Source of the DNA: Gordonia jinhuaensis
GTDB taxonomy: Bacteria > Actinomycetota > Actinomycetes > Mycobacteriales > Mycobacteriaceae
DNA length: 64,000 nucleotides
NCBI RefSeq assembly: GCF_014639795.1
Contig: NZ_BMGC01000006.1
Location: forward strand, 124,001-188,000
Direction: 5' to 3'
Positions 42,065-54,339 of the stretch are shown here, one piece after another. The notes under the pieces are model-generated. The model worked only from the letters and a program-made list of their open reading frames with translations. It was not told the DNA's origin and did not search any database. Made by a program: the position numbers and the translations under genes. How positions within the stretch are numbered: position 1 is the stretch's first letter; each line of letters opens with the position of its first letter.

Positions 42065-44689
42065 TCATCCCGGTGCCCCCTGCAACATGGTCGCGAGCTC
42101 GGCCCGATCGGACAGGTCGAGTTTCGTGCAGGCCCGGTAGATGTGGCCTTCCACTGTGCGCACCGAGACGGTCAACCGATCGGCGATCTGCTTGTTCGAC
42201 AGACCCGCGGCGACCAATGTCGCGATCTCACGTTCGCGCGTGGTCAGCGGCAGCGGCTGCGCGGCGAGGGTCAACGCGGGCGTGCGGGCACCGCCGCACC
42301 GTGCGGCCAGGCGGATCGCCGCGGCCGACGACGTCGCCGCGGCGGTTCGCCGACCGGCGCGGTCATGTGCCATGGCAGCCGCCGCGGCGGCGTCGGCGGC
42401 CGACAGCAGCGCACCGACGCGCTCGAATTGACGAGCGCAGGAGTCGAGTTCAGCACCGTCATCGGCAGCCAGTGCGAGCGCATGACGCAAGTAGATGTCC
42501 ACGAGTTCCCCGTCGACACGACCGGCGATCTCACTCAGCCGGTCAGCGACCCCGTGGTCGCCGCAGCGCGCCGCGAAATGCAGGGCCTCGGCCTCGATGG
42601 CCGTCTGACCCGATGCGGCCGCGAATCGGGCGGCGTCGCGGGCACGCTGAGCCGCCTCACCGACGAGTCCGTGGGCCGCGGCCAACCAGGCCTTGCTGAT
42701 GCGCAACTGCGGCTCGTACACCGCCACGTGACGCCCCGATCTCCGGATCGCATCGGTGAGCGCCGACTCGGCCTCCTCGACGCGTCCGAGTCCCGAGTAG
42801 GCCTCCACCAGCGCGATGCGGGCGGGAAATCCCCACGAGCTCGCACTCTCGGAGTCGAAGGCGGCCAACGCCTGCTCACACCGCACCGCGGCATCGTCGA
42901 GCAGACCTTGTGCAAGATCGACGATGCCGGTGAGCACGCATGACATTCCCCAGGCCAGATACTGTCCCGCAGAGGAGAACTCGCGAAAATCATTCGCCGC
43001 GCGACGGGCGTCGTCCATACGCCCGGAGAGGGTCAGCCCCAGGATCTGACCGGTGCCCGCCGGATAGCGCAGCAGGCCGTCTGTGTGTGCGACCACTTCG
43101 TCCATCCGGGCCGCGACCTCGGCGACCTCATTGCCGTGACCACTGACCGCCAGGCTCAACCCCCCGCCCAGACAGGCGAATCCCACCGCCCAGGGGTTGG
43201 CGGTCGGATCGTCGAGGACGGTTCGCGCGTTGGTGATCGCCTCGTCGATCTCATTCTCGAAGAGTTTGACCGCGGCGGTGATCCCGGCCACCGTGAGGCG
43301 ACCAGCCGGGGACTTCACCCGCGAATCCAGCAGCGCCAGTGCCTCGTCGGCGCGTTCGGACTCCCCCATCGCCCACAACAGATTGGAGATCCGGGTGACC
43401 GCCCACCACACCAGTTCGGCGCCGTCGATGTCGGCGACGTCGAACTCGGCCAGCGTGCGTTCGGACTCCGCGGCGTCACCGGCGTACAACTGTGCGCGGG
43501 CCAGCACCGCGGCGGCGGGGAAGCCGGCGCCCGCCGACAGGGCCGCGGTCGCGAACTGTGCACCGAGCGGGACCTTGGCCAACGAGATCGCGTCGTTGGC
43601 TGCAGCGGTCAACAGTCCCTTGTCGACCGTCTCGTCGCTGTCGAGCGCGAGCTGGGCGAGTCGGATGCGGTCGGCTGCGGTCGAGAGCGCGCCGTGGCGC
43701 ATCGCCTTCACCAGCTCACCGCGCAGCCGACGCGAGGCGGTGACACCGAGGCGACGCCGGACGACATCGCCGAACAGCGGATGGGTGTAGCGCACCGCGA
43801 GGCGATCACTCTCACGCGAGACGCGGATGAGGCCCCGGGTCTCGGCCTCGTCGACGGCATCCTCACCGGCCAGATCAGCCAGGACGTCGAGATCGAGGGG
43901 TTCGCAGAAGGTCAGCAACCGCAGCACCCGTTTGACGTCGCCGTCGAGCTGTTCGATCCGGCCCTCCAGCAGCGAGGCGAGCTCGGAGGTGACCTCCGCG
44001 CGTCCGCGCAACTGCCAGACACCACGGACCTGCTTGAGCGTCTCCGATTCCAGCGCCCCGTCCACGAGGTGGTGGAGGTACAGGGCGTTACCGCCCGATG
44101 CGCGCCACATCAGATCGGCGGACAGGCCCTCCAGCCGACCACCCAGTGCGCTCTCGATGTACTCCACGCTCTGCTCCCGGGTGAACGGCTGCAGGTCGAT
44201 GCGGTGCAGATGTCCGTCCTTCCACAGCGAGATCACCGCATCGGGCACCGCCTCACCGTCGCGAACAGTGGCGATGATGTGCGCCGAGCGGTCGATGGCG
44301 AGGTGATGGAGGAACGTCGCCGACATCTCGTCGAGCAGGTGGGCATCGTCGACCCCGATCACCAGGTTGCCGTCGGCGAGCAGGGATTCGCGCGCCGCAG
44401 CCATGTAACTCACCGGATCGCTGGACGTCCGCGAGCCCACCAGGTGCGCGAACACACCCAGCGGAATGCTGCGAGCAGACTCGGTTCCGGCCACCCAGCG
44501 CACGTTGCCGCCCACAGATGAGGTGGCCTGACGGGCCAGGGTGGTCTTCCCGACACCTGCCGAGCCGGTGAGGACCACGCCGCATTCACCGCTCGTCGAC
44601 GTGAGAGCAGTCGTGATGGTGTCGTATTCGAGGCCGCGCGTAATCATCGGCCACAGGCGTGCCATATCTGGGATTTTACTGGGAATCAT
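42065..44689 (-). CDS. Large LuxR-family regulator with AAA ATPase (LAL type)
   Basis: 874 aa; ATG 44665 is a shorter alternative start. N-terminal ATPase with Walker A GSAGVGKTTLARQ and Walker B-like NLVIGVDDAHLL. The middle is a long helical TPR-like sensor region, and the C-terminus is a LuxR helix-turn-helix (LTTREREIATLVAAGLSNKQIADRLTVSVRTVEGHIYRACTKLDL). Such regulators act as ATP-dependent activators. The target is not evident: it could control the DUF2235 gene downstream (95 bases) or distant genes. Confidence 0.9.
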   Translation of the reverse strand: MIPSKIPDMARLWPMITRGLEYDTITTALTSTSGECGVVLTGSAGVGKTTLARQATSSVGGNVRWVAGTESARSIPLGVFAHLVGSRTSSDPVSYMAAARESLLADGNLVIGVDDAHLLDEMSATFLHHLAIDRSAHIIATVRDGEAVPDAVISLWKDGHLHRIDLQPFTREQSVEYIESALGGRLEGLSADLMWRASGGNALYLHHLVDGALESETLKQVRGVWQLRGRAEVTSELASLLEGRIEQLDGDVKRVLRLLTFCEPLDLDVLADLAGEDAVDEAETRGLIRVSRESDRLAVRYTHPLFGDVVRRRLGVTASRRLRGELVKAMRHGALSTAADRIRLAQLALDSDETVDKGLLTAAANDAISLAKVPLGAQFATAALSAGAGFPAAAVLARAQLYAGDAAESERTLAEFDVADIDGAELVWWAVTRISNLLWAMGESERADEALALLDSRVKSPAGRLTVAGITAAVKLFENEIDEAITNARTVLDDPTANPWAVGFACLGGGLSLAVSGHGNEVAEVAARMDEVVAHTDGLLRYPAGTGQILGLTLSGRMDDARRAANDFREFSSAGQYLAWGMSCVLTGIVDLAQGLLDDAAVRCEQALAAFDSESASSWGFPARIALVEAYSGLGRVEEAESALTDAIRRSGRHVAVYEPQLRISKAWLAAAHGLVGEAAQRARDAARFAAASGQTAIEAEALHFAARCGDHGVADRLSEIAGRVDGELVDIYLRHALALAADDGAELDSCARQFERVGALLSAADAAAAAAMAHDRAGRRTAAATSSAAAIRLAARCGGARTPALTLAAQPLPLTTREREIATLVAAGLSNKQIADRLTVSVRTVEGHIYRACTKLDLSDRAELATMLQGAPG

Positions 44690-44970
44690 CCCGATGGGAA
44701 CATTGAATTATCAGCCAACGGGAATTGACGCGCACACCGCCGGCACCGATGCGATTGGCTGGTGAATATCACCGACCACTCGTTCCCGACGCCGCTGACC
44801 TGTGGATATCGTTCATGTGTCCCATTGATGTGAATCATCGTGCGCAGCAATATGTCCCAACGCGTGAAATCCATTCTTTGACGAATGGTTTACCTATTTG
44901 GGAGAACCTGGGAATCGCGTTTGATCGCGGGGGTTGATATTTCGTTCGCACAAATAGTGAAGGACTGAGG
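44690..44970. other. AT-richer gap between LuxR regulator and dinF
   Basis: 281 bases, visibly lower in GC than the flanks, with stretches such as ATTGAATTATCAG and TATTTCGTTCGCACAAATAG. No gene is supported. It probably holds the LuxR-regulator promoter on its left side. The lower GC could mark an old insertion boundary. Confidence 0.4.
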
Positions 44971-46341
44971 TCACAACTCGATCGATGTCCAACGACCGCT
45001 GCGAATCCGGAGCACCTGGGTGAGCAGCCGGGCGAGGAGGAATATGAGCAGCCCGCTCCATATCCCGGTCAGCCCCCAGCCGAAGGCAAGCGACATCCAG
45101 ATGGCGGGCAGGAACCCCACGAGCGCCGATGCGAGGGTGGCAGTGCGCAGGAATGCCGCATCACCGCTGCCGAGTAACACTCCGTCGAGCGCGAATACCA
45201 CCCCGGCCACCGGGAGCATCACCACCAGAAACCACCACGGCACCGCGATCGCGTCGAGCACCGACGCCGATCCGGTGAACAGCCGCGGCAGTACCGAACG
45301 CCCGAGCGCGAACACGAGTGCGAGAACCGCCGAGGCGGCGAACGAGGCGATCGTCACCCGCCAGGCCACCGATTTCGCCACGGCGACCGCGCCCGCCCCC
45401 AGTGCCGCGCCCACCAGCGCCTGAGCGGCGATCGCCAGCGCATCGAGCAGCAGCGAGACGAAGTTCCACACCTGCATCACCACCTGGTGGGCGGCCACCG
45501 CGGCCACCCCGAAGCGACTCGCGACTGCGGCGGCCGACAGGAAGCAGATCTGGAAGGACAGGCTGCGCACGATCAGATCGCGGCCCATCCGCAGCTGCGA
45601 CCCGATGAGACTCCACCGGGGCCGGACACGTCCGCGGGCGGCCGCAACCACGCTGATCACGAAGGCCAGACCGGCCACCGACTGTCCGATCACATTGGCC
45701 CAGGCGCTGCCTTCGAGTCCGAGCCGGGGCGCGCCGGCGATCCCGTGCACGAGCAACGGGCACAGAACGGCCGACAATCCCAGGCCGGTCACCACGTAGA
45801 CGATGGGCCGCCGGGTGTCCTGGACGCCGCGCATCCACCCGTTGCCGGCCATCGACAGCAGGATCAGCGGAACGCCGAACACCGCGATGCGAAGCCACGA
45901 CGTGGCCGCCGAGGCGATGTCGTGATGTCCGGTGAGTACGTCGAAGATGTAGGGCGCAGTCGGCCAGACCACGGCGATGATCACCGCGCCGGCGATCACC
46001 GCGAGCCAGGACGCCGACATCCCCTCGTCGATCGCGCCGGTGCGGTCCCCGCGGCCGTACGCGCGCGCCGACCGCGCGGTGGTGCCGTACGACAGGAAGG
46101 TGAGCTGGGTGCTGATCACCCCCAATACCAGCGACGCCACGCCCAGTGCGGCGAGTTCGGATGCCCCCAGCCGCCCCACGACAGCCAGATCCCACATCAG
46201 ATACAGCGGTTCGGCCGCGAGCACGATCAGGGCAGATCCGGCCAGGCGCGCGATTCTGGCCGGCGTGGCCTGCGCTAGCGATGCGGCCGCCGACTGCTCA
46301 CCCGCCTGGTCGGGCTGGGCCACATCGTCAGTCACGGGCAT
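44971..46341 (-). CDS. dinF: MATE-family efflux protein DinF
   Basis: 456 aa with twelve predicted membrane helices. MATE features: PLYLMWDLAVVGRLGASELAALGVAS in the first helices, GNGWMRGVQDTRRPIV, and VAAHQVVMQVWNFVSLLLDALAIAAQALVG in the second half. It should export cationic compounds by ion antiport. Located after nrnA as Rv2836c is in M. tuberculosis. Its ATG lies inside a 16-nt tandem repeat that duplicates the start region, so upstream in-frame alternatives exist. Confidence 0.93.
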   Translation of the reverse strand: MPVTDDVAQPDQAGEQSAAASLAQATPARIARLAGSALIVLAAEPLYLMWDLAVVGRLGASELAALGVASLVLGVISTQLTFLSYGTTARSARAYGRGDRTGAIDEGMSASWLAVIAGAVIIAVVWPTAPYIFDVLTGHHDIASAATSWLRIAVFGVPLILLSMAGNGWMRGVQDTRRPIVYVVTGLGLSAVLCPLLVHGIAGAPRLGLEGSAWANVIGQSVAGLAFVISVVAAARGRVRPRWSLIGSQLRMGRDLIVRSLSFQICFLSAAAVASRFGVAAVAAHQVVMQVWNFVSLLLDALAIAAQALVGAALGAGAVAVAKSVAWRVTIASFAASAVLALVFALGRSVLPRLFTGSASVLDAIAVPWWFLVVMLPVAGVVFALDGVLLGSGDAAFLRTATLASALVGFLPAIWMSLAFGWGLTGIWSGLLIFLLARLLTQVLRIRSGRWTSIEL

Positions 46342-46373
46342 CGTCAGTCACGGGCGTCGTCAGTCAAGGGCAC
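46326..46373. repeat. 16-nt tandem repeat, three copies, over nrnA stop and dinF start
   Basis: Units CGTCAGTCACGGGCAT at 46326, CGTCAGTCACGGGCGT at 46342 and CGTCAGTCAAGGGCAC at 46358. They span the TGA of nrnA and the ATG of dinF, as if the junction had been duplicated by slippage. Confidence 0.85.
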
Positions 46374-47331
46374 CGAGCAGCTGTCCGACGACCTCATCGG
46401 CCGTTCCGGACACGGTGTATCCCGACGCACGCGGATGTCCGCCACCGCCGAGTCTGTTCGCCAACGGCACGAGATCGACCGTGCTCTTGGATCGCAGGCT
46501 GACCGTCCATTCGCCGGGTGTGCCCTCCTTGAACACCACGGCCACCTCCGCGGCATCCACCGTGCGCACCACGTCGATCACGCTCTCGCCTTCTTCCCAG
46601 CCCAGATCGGCGAGGTCGGCATGGCGGATCACCGCATAGATGAGTCCGGCGCCGTCGAAGGCATCGGCGACGAGGGTGGCCGAACCCAGCGCATGAGAGA
46701 CCATCTGCAGCCAGCCGACCGGGTGGGTGTCGATGAGCCGGCGCGTGATCGCCGAACCGTCCACACCGTGGGCCAGCAGCCGGGCGGCGAGATCGAAGGA
46801 ACGCGGCCGCGCCCACCGGAACGAGCCGGTGTCGGTGACCAGTCCCGCGTAGACACACGTCGCGATATCGACGTCGACGTCCACGTCGAGTTCCTCGACG
46901 AGCGCCAGGACGAGTTCTGCGCTGCAGTCGGCGGTCGGGTCGATCACCTGACGAGTTCCGAAGCCCGGGTTGGACGCGTGATGATCGATGACCACGCATT
47001 CGTCGGCCTCGGAGGCCATCTGGGCGTGCTCGCCGAGCCGCTCGGGGCTCGCGCAGTCCACGGCGACGACCACCGCATGCCCGCCGTCAGCAGGCGAGTC
47101 CGCCAGCATCTCGCTGCCGGGCAACTCGGCGAGGGCGGCCGGGAGTTCCCATTGCGCGGGGTAGACCACCTCGACACGGGTACCGCGCTTGTCCAGCGCC
47201 AACGCCAGCGCCAGCGCCGAACCGACGGTGTCGGCGTCGGGGCGGATGTGACAGACGATCGTCACCGAGTCGGCGGCGGCGATGACCTTCGCCGCCGCCG
47301 CGAGATCGGCGGGCAGGGTGTCAGTCGACAA
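46360..47331 (-). CDS. nrnA: Bifunctional nanoRNase / phosphatase, DHH-DHHA1
   Basis: 323 aa from TTG 47331; ATG 47373 is the alternative and would overlap rbfA by 53 bases. Catalytic DHH motifs are [31 protein letters not shown] and ADCSAELV; the DHHA1 substrate domain ends with [16 protein letters not shown]. The M. tuberculosis homologue Rv2837c degrades short RNA oligonucleotides and c-di-AMP. It overlaps the end of rbfA, so the nusA-infB-rbfA operon probably continues into it. Confidence 0.93.
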   Translation of the reverse strand: MSTDTLPADLAAAAKVIAAADSVTIVCHIRPDADTVGSALALALALDKRGTRVEVVYPAQWELPAALAELPGSEMLADSPADGGHAVVVAVDCASPERLGEHAQMASEADECVVIDHHASNPGFGTRQVIDPTADCSAELVLALVEELDVDVDVDIATCVYAGLVTDTGSFRWARPRSFDLAARLLAHGVDGSAITRRLIDTHPVGWLQMVSHALGSATLVADAFDGAGLIYAVIRHADLADLGWEEGESVIDVVRTVDAAEVAVVFKEGTPGEWTVSLRSKSTVDLVPLANRLGGGGHPRASGYTVSGTADEVVGQLLGALD

Positions 47332-47806
47332 CCTGGTCGCCGTCCTCCGCCGGACCCTGGTCGGCATCAGCATGCTCGCCGGGCTGGCGGTACGGGTCCG
47401 CCTCGCCGGCCGGTCGCGCCTCGCGGGCCCGACGGGCGACCAGTTCGTCCTGGGCGCGGGCCCGGGCGACCAGCTCTTCCATGTGACGCGCGGAGTCAGG
47501 CACGGTGTCGAGCTGAAAAGTCAACGTGGGAGTGAAACGGACACCGGTTCCAGCGCCGACCAGCGAGCGCAACGCCCCCTTGGCCTTCTCCAGGCCGGCG
47601 GCGGCACCCTCGTAATCGGGTTCGGTGTCCAGCGACGCCCCCATCACCGTGTAGTACAGGGTCGCGTCATGCAGATCCCCGGAGACCCGGCAGTCGGTGA
47701 TGGTGACGCCGAGTAGTCGCGGATCCTTGATCTCGCCGCCGATGGCGGTCGCGACGATGGCACTGATGCGCTTGGCCAAGCGGTTCGCGCGAGCGGTATC
47801 CACCAT
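47321..47806 (-). CDS. rbfA: Ribosome-binding factor A
   Basis: 161 aa from ATG 47806 with GAGGAGAAAGGA upstream; the open frame to 48001 crosses the terminator and has no family match. RbfA binds 30S precursors and helps 16S 5' end maturation. KH-like fold blocks: [43 protein letters not shown] and [26 protein letters not shown]. The C-terminal 30 residues are acidic and disordered, an actinobacterial extension. Confidence 0.97.
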   Translation of the reverse strand: MVDTARANRLAKRISAIVATAIGGEIKDPRLLGVTITDCRVSGDLHDATLYYTVMGASLDTEPDYEGAAAGLEKAKGALRSLVGAGTGVRFTPTLTFQLDTVPDSARHMEELVARARAQDELVARRAREARPAGEADPYRQPGEHADADQGPAEDGDQVVD

Positions 47807-47866
47807 GGTCGTGTCCTTTCTCCTCGCTTCGAACACTTCGCTGAAAGTATGCGGGCTGCACAGCCG

Positions 47867-47907
47867 TCCGCCCGCCCCCTCTCGTGGCACGAGAGGGGGC
47901 GGGCGGA
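47867..47907 (-). terminator. Strong hairpin between infB and rbfA
   Basis: Twenty-base perfect arms at 47867-47886 and 47888-47907 with only one base between, so the innermost pairs open as the loop. It follows the infB stop by nine bases. It may end or reduce transcription from the nusA-infB operon; rbfA then needs read-through or its own promoter. Confidence 0.8.
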
Positions 47908-47916
47908 ACACAGGGA

Positions 47917-50811
<2,895 letters not shown>

Positions 50812-50948
50812 TGCTCTCCTCACTATGAGGCCGAGCGGGGTGGCCCGCGCGACCTCGGTTTACATCCGATACGTGCTCATCGTGGAGACTTCACGGTGTG
50901 CTCATGTCTTCTGCTACCTGTTCCTCGTGGATGTCGGGGTACGGCCGA

Positions 50949-51344
50949 TCATTCGGCTGCCTCCTTCGATCCATTTCTCTCACGTGCGATGCGGTCGAGC
51001 TCTCGTCCGATCGCCTGGGTGTCGACGGCCAGGCCTCCGACACGTAACGCCGTTGCGAACGCCCTGCGCCGTACCGCGGAGGACAGACAGTCCTCCGACG
51101 GATGCAGCCAGGCACCTCGCCCCGGCATGGTCCGCCGCTGGTCGACCACCACCCGCGGTGCCGTCTGGACACCGGGATCGCGATCCACCACCGCTGCGAC
51201 CCGGATCAGATCCGGGACCGCAGCACGCCGCCTGCACCCGATACACGTACGGATCGGGACATCGTCGGGCAGCGTGTCATGAACCATCGGCGAGTCTACC
51301 GCCCCGCGCAAACCCGGCGCTCGTCGCGTGTCGCGAGCGCTCAC
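50949..51344 (-). CDS. ylxR: YlxR-family RNA-binding protein
   Basis: 131 aa from GTG 51344, which overlaps the nusA stop as GTGA; the ATG at 51287 would give 112 aa, closer to usual family length. The core [22 protein letters not shown] and [28 protein letters not shown] match the YlxR/DUF448 fold. YlxR lies between nusA and infB in most bacteria and binds RNA, with a role tied to RNase P or ribosome function in other species. Confidence 0.92.
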   Translation of the reverse strand: MSARDTRRAPGLRGAVDSPMVHDTLPDDVPIRTCIGCRRRAAVPDLIRVAAVVDRDPGVQTAPRVVVDQRRTMPGRGAWLHPSEDCLSSAVRRRAFATALRVGGLAVDTQAIGRELDRIARERNGSKEAAE

Positions 51345-52357
51345 CCGGCAGCCGGTGTCGCATCCGGCGACGTGTCCGAATCCGACCGGATATCGATGCG
51401 CCAGCCGGTCAGGCGGGCCGCCAGTCGGGCGTTCTGCCCTTCCTTGCCGATCGCCAGTGACAGCTGGTAGTCGGGAACCACCACCCGCGCCGCGCGGGCC
51501 TCGGGATCGATCACCGACACCGAGACCACCTTGGACGGGCTCAGCGCGTTGGCGACGAACACCGCCGGATCCGGGTCGTAGTCGATGATGTCAATCTTCT
51601 CCCCGGCCAGTTCACTCATCACGTTACGCACTCGCTGGCCCATCGGCCCGATGCATGCGCCTTTGGCGTTGAGTCCCGGGACCGTGGTGTACACGGCGAT
51701 CTTCGAGCGGTGTCCGGCCTCGCGGGCGACCGCGCGGATCTCCACCGATCCGTCCTCGATCTCGGGGACCTCCAGCGAGAACAGTTTCTTGACGAGGTTC
51801 GGGTGGGTCCGCGACAACGTGATCTGCGGGCCGCGGGTGCCGCGCGTGACACCGACGACGTAGCACTTGATGCGGTCGCCGTGTTTGTAGGTTTCACCGG
51901 GAACCTGTTCGGCGGCCGGGATGATGCCCTCGGCGCCGTTGGCCTCCGATCCGATGCGCACCACGACCATGCCGCGCGCGTTGGCCCGCGTGTCCTGCTG
52001 GACCACACCACCGACGATCTCGCCCTCATGGGTCACGTACTCGCCGAAGCTCTTCTCGTTCTCCGCATCCCGCAGCCGCTGCAGGATCACCTGACGCGCG
52101 GTGGTGGCGGCGATGCGCCCGAAGCCCTCGGGCGTGTCGTCCCACTCGGAGACCACGTCGCCGTAGTCGTCGAGCTGCTGGGCCATCACCCGCACCTCAC
52201 CGGTCTTGCGGTTGACGTCCACACGCGCGCTGGGCTCGTTACCCTCGGTGTGCCGGTAGGCGGTCAACAGCGCCGTCTCGATCGCCGTGATCACCGTCTC
52301 GATCGGGATGCCCTTGTCGGCCTCGATCATGCGCAACGCGGTGATGTCGATATTCAT
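51341..52357 (-). CDS. nusA: Transcription termination/antitermination factor NusA
   Basis: 338 aa. NusA N-terminal domain ([36 protein letters not shown]), S1 domain ([16 protein letters not shown]), and two KH domains with RDGG-like segments ([26 protein letters not shown] and [25 protein letters not shown]). It binds RNA polymerase and nascent RNA. Like other actinobacterial NusA it lacks the C-terminal acidic repeats of E. coli. Its ATG overlaps the rimP stop as ATGA. Confidence 0.98.
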   Translation of the reverse strand: MNIDITALRMIEADKGIPIETVITAIETALLTAYRHTEGNEPSARVDVNRKTGEVRVMAQQLDDYGDVVSEWDDTPEGFGRIAATTARQVILQRLRDAENEKSFGEYVTHEGEIVGGVVQQDTRANARGMVVVRIGSEANGAEGIIPAAEQVPGETYKHGDRIKCYVVGVTRGTRGPQITLSRTHPNLVKKLFSLEVPEIEDGSVEIRAVAREAGHRSKIAVYTTVPGLNAKGACIGPMGQRVRNVMSELAGEKIDIIDYDPDPAVFVANALSPSKVVSVSVIDPEARAARVVVPDYQLSLAIGKEGQNARLAARLTGWRIDIRSDSDTSPDATPAAG

Positions 52358-53037
52358 TTGTTCTCTTTCCTCTCCTGGCCTCTGATGTCTGACTGCTCGG
52401 GGTCGTCTGCAGAAAGCAGTCCCGGACCCCCGGTGGCGTCGACGCCGGCGTCGATGTCGTCGATGCCTGTGTCTGCGGTGTCCGCCTCGCCGAGGGAGTC
52501 GACCTCCGGAGGGGAATCTGCCGGCTCGACCGGAGCCACCCCGCTCAGTTCGAGCTCGGCGGCCGATGGCGGACGGAAGTCCACACCGGCCACAGCGCGG
52601 TCGACGTCGGCGAGCGGGAGCAGTCTGATCGACGGTCCGGTCCGCTCACGCACCACGAGTTCGACCGCGGCCTCATCGGCCTGCAAGCGCCCGATCCGGG
52701 CGGTGAGCGCACCGCCGTCGGTGCGGCGGATGGTGACCGGACGCCCCTGGGCGCGGCGCCAGTGTCGTGGGGCGGTGAGCGGGCGGTCGACGCCGGGGGA
52801 GGTGACCTCCAGCGTGAAGGGGGTCTGCCCCCAGCGGGGGTCGTCGTCGATGGCGGCCGAGATCGTCCGCGACAGTTCCGCGAGATCGTCGAGACCGCTG
52901 CCGCCGTCACGGTCGACGGTCAGTACGACGCGCGACTTCGGACCGGCCCACGACACGTCGACGTCCTCGAGGTCGAATCCGTGCTCGGCGACGATGCCGC
53001 CGACGGCATCGGCGATCTCCGCACTGGTGACGGGCAT
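52354..53037 (-). CDS. rimP: Ribosome maturation factor RimP
   Basis: 227 aa from ATG 53037 with GGGGAG upstream; a longer frame to 53121 is not supported. Blocks: [46 protein letters not shown] and [29 protein letters not shown] are the RimP signature. It helps 30S maturation. About 60 C-terminal residues are acidic and disordered, beyond the usual domain. It heads the rimP-nusA-ylxR-infB operon. Confidence 0.96.
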   Translation of the reverse strand: MPVTSAEIADAVGGIVAEHGFDLEDVDVSWAGPKSRVVLTVDRDGGSGLDDLAELSRTISAAIDDDPRWGQTPFTLEVTSPGVDRPLTAPRHWRRAQGRPVTIRRTDGGALTARIGRLQADEAAVELVVRERTGPSIRLLPLADVDRAVAGVDFRPPSAAELELSGVAPVEPADSPPEVDSLGEADTADTGIDDIDAGVDATGGPGLLSADDPEQSDIRGQERKENK

Positions 53038-53272
53038 GAGTGACTCCCCTTGTTCAGTTGTCGTGTTCAGTTCGTCTTCCCTCGTGTATCGGCTGCCCGG
53101 TCGCAAGCCGTCAAGGCTCACGAGCCAGGGCGCCGGCTCGGCTGGTGTGCGTTCGATCGATGCATGCGCAGCCGGTGAACGACGTACAGCTTAACCCGAG
53201 CGGACACCGGATTCGGACACTCTCGCCCCGGATCCCCGGCCGGACGCCGACCTACTGGCAGGATGGTCAGCT

Positions 53273-53878
53273 GTGCCCAGCGTCCAGATCGATCCGAGCG
53301 CGCAGGTGAGCGCACCGGTTCCGCCCTCTCCTGTTCGAGGCTCCCGCGTCCCCCGGTCACCGGCCCTTCGGTCACCGGATGCGAATACTGCGCTCGACCG
53401 GCGCAGCGTGCTGCGCGGCACCGCCTACGGCGCGGCCCTCTTCGCTGCGGGGGGTGTGATCCCGGCACTCACCGCCTGCGGTGCCGCGGGCAAGTCGGCC
53501 GAGCAGAAGACCGCCGAAGAGCTGGTTCCCTTCGCGCAGTCCGCACTCGCCGACGCCGATGACGCGCAGTCACTCATCGCGACCAACCCTGACCGCACGG
53601 CCGCCCTGACCGTCATCGCCGACGAGCGCCGCATCCACGCCCGCCTGCTCGAGGAGGAGATCGCACGGCTGCACCCCGACGACTATTCGGCGTCACCGTC
53701 GCCGAGCGCCCCGACCGGCTCACCGGCCCAGCCTGACATCGACTCGTTCCGGACACGCCTGTCGACACAAGCGCGCACGACCGCAGACCTCGCGGTCACC
53801 CAGAACGGCTACGTCGCCGGCCTGCTCGGATCGATCAGCGTGGCCTTGGACTGCGCGGCGAAGGTGCAGCTGCCATGA
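53273..53878 (+). CDS. Tat/lipoprotein-type exported protein
   Basis: 201 aa from GTG 53273. A twin-arginine start (LDRRSVLRGTAYGAALFAAGG) followed by IPALTACGAAG, a lipobox with its Cys, predicts export and lipid anchoring. The mature part is helical (AEELVPFAQSALADADDAQSLI, DERRIHARLLEEEIARL) and could be ferritin-like. Its place between rimP and proS matches Rv2843. The next gene overlaps as ATGA and encodes a DUF4439 ferritin-like protein, so the two likely work together. Function is not known. Confidence 0.8.
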   Translation: MPSVQIDPSAQVSAPVPPSPVRGSRVPRSPALRSPDANTALDRRSVLRGTAYGAALFAAGGVIPALTACGAAGKSAEQKTAEELVPFAQSALADADDAQSLIATNPDRTAALTVIADERRIHARLLEEEIARLHPDDYSASPSPSAPTGSPAQPDIDSFRTRLSTQARTTADLAVTQNGYVAGLLGSISVALDCAAKVQLP

Positions 53879-54315
53879 ACCAATCCACCTCTCGCGCACT
53901 GGCTGTCGCACTGAACGCGGAGTACGCGGCGGTCTTCACCTACGGGATCGTCGCCGCCTATGCGGCCGATTCGCGGCGCACCGACATCGCCGCGGCCACC
54001 GCCGCACACCGCGCCCTGCGGGATGCACTGATACGCCGCCTCACCGACGCGGGACAGGCCGTCCCCGAGGCCGCCGCCGGCTACACACTGCCGGTCGCGG
54101 TGACCGACTCGATCACCGGCTACCGCGCAGCACTGGCCGCCGAGGAGCAGTGCTGCGTGGCCTATCGCTCACTCATCGAACAGGCCGCCGAGTCCGACGA
54201 CCGCCGGATCGGAATCGACGGTCTGCGCGACTGCGCGATCCGCGCCGCCAATTGGCGTCTGGTGCTGCGGATCTCACCGGCGACCACCGCGCTGCCCGGC
54301 ACACCCGGCGAGTGA
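53875..54315 (+). CDS. DUF4439 ferritin-like protein
   Basis: 146 aa, all helical: LAVALNAEYAAVFTYGIVAAYA, AAHRALRDALIRRLTDAGQAV, YRAALAAEEQCCVAYRSLIEQA. The Glu and His placement in the first two helices is that of DUF4439, a ferritin-like superfamily member; a full di-iron ligand set is not certain. It matches Rv2844 in position. It is coupled to the lipoprotein gene and convergent with proS. Confidence 0.82.
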   Translation: MNQSTSRALAVALNAEYAAVFTYGIVAAYAADSRRTDIAAATAAHRALRDALIRRLTDAGQAVPEAAAGYTLPVAVTDSITGYRAALAAEEQCCVAYRSLIEQAAESDDRRIGIDGLRDCAIRAANWRLVLRISPATTALPGTPGE

Positions 54316-54339
54316 CCGCAGCGCGAGGGCCGCGAGACC

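Noticed and set aside
44725-44937. 70-codon frame in the AT-richer gap before dinF
   Set aside because: No ribosome binding site, and third-position GC is far lower than in neighbouring genes.
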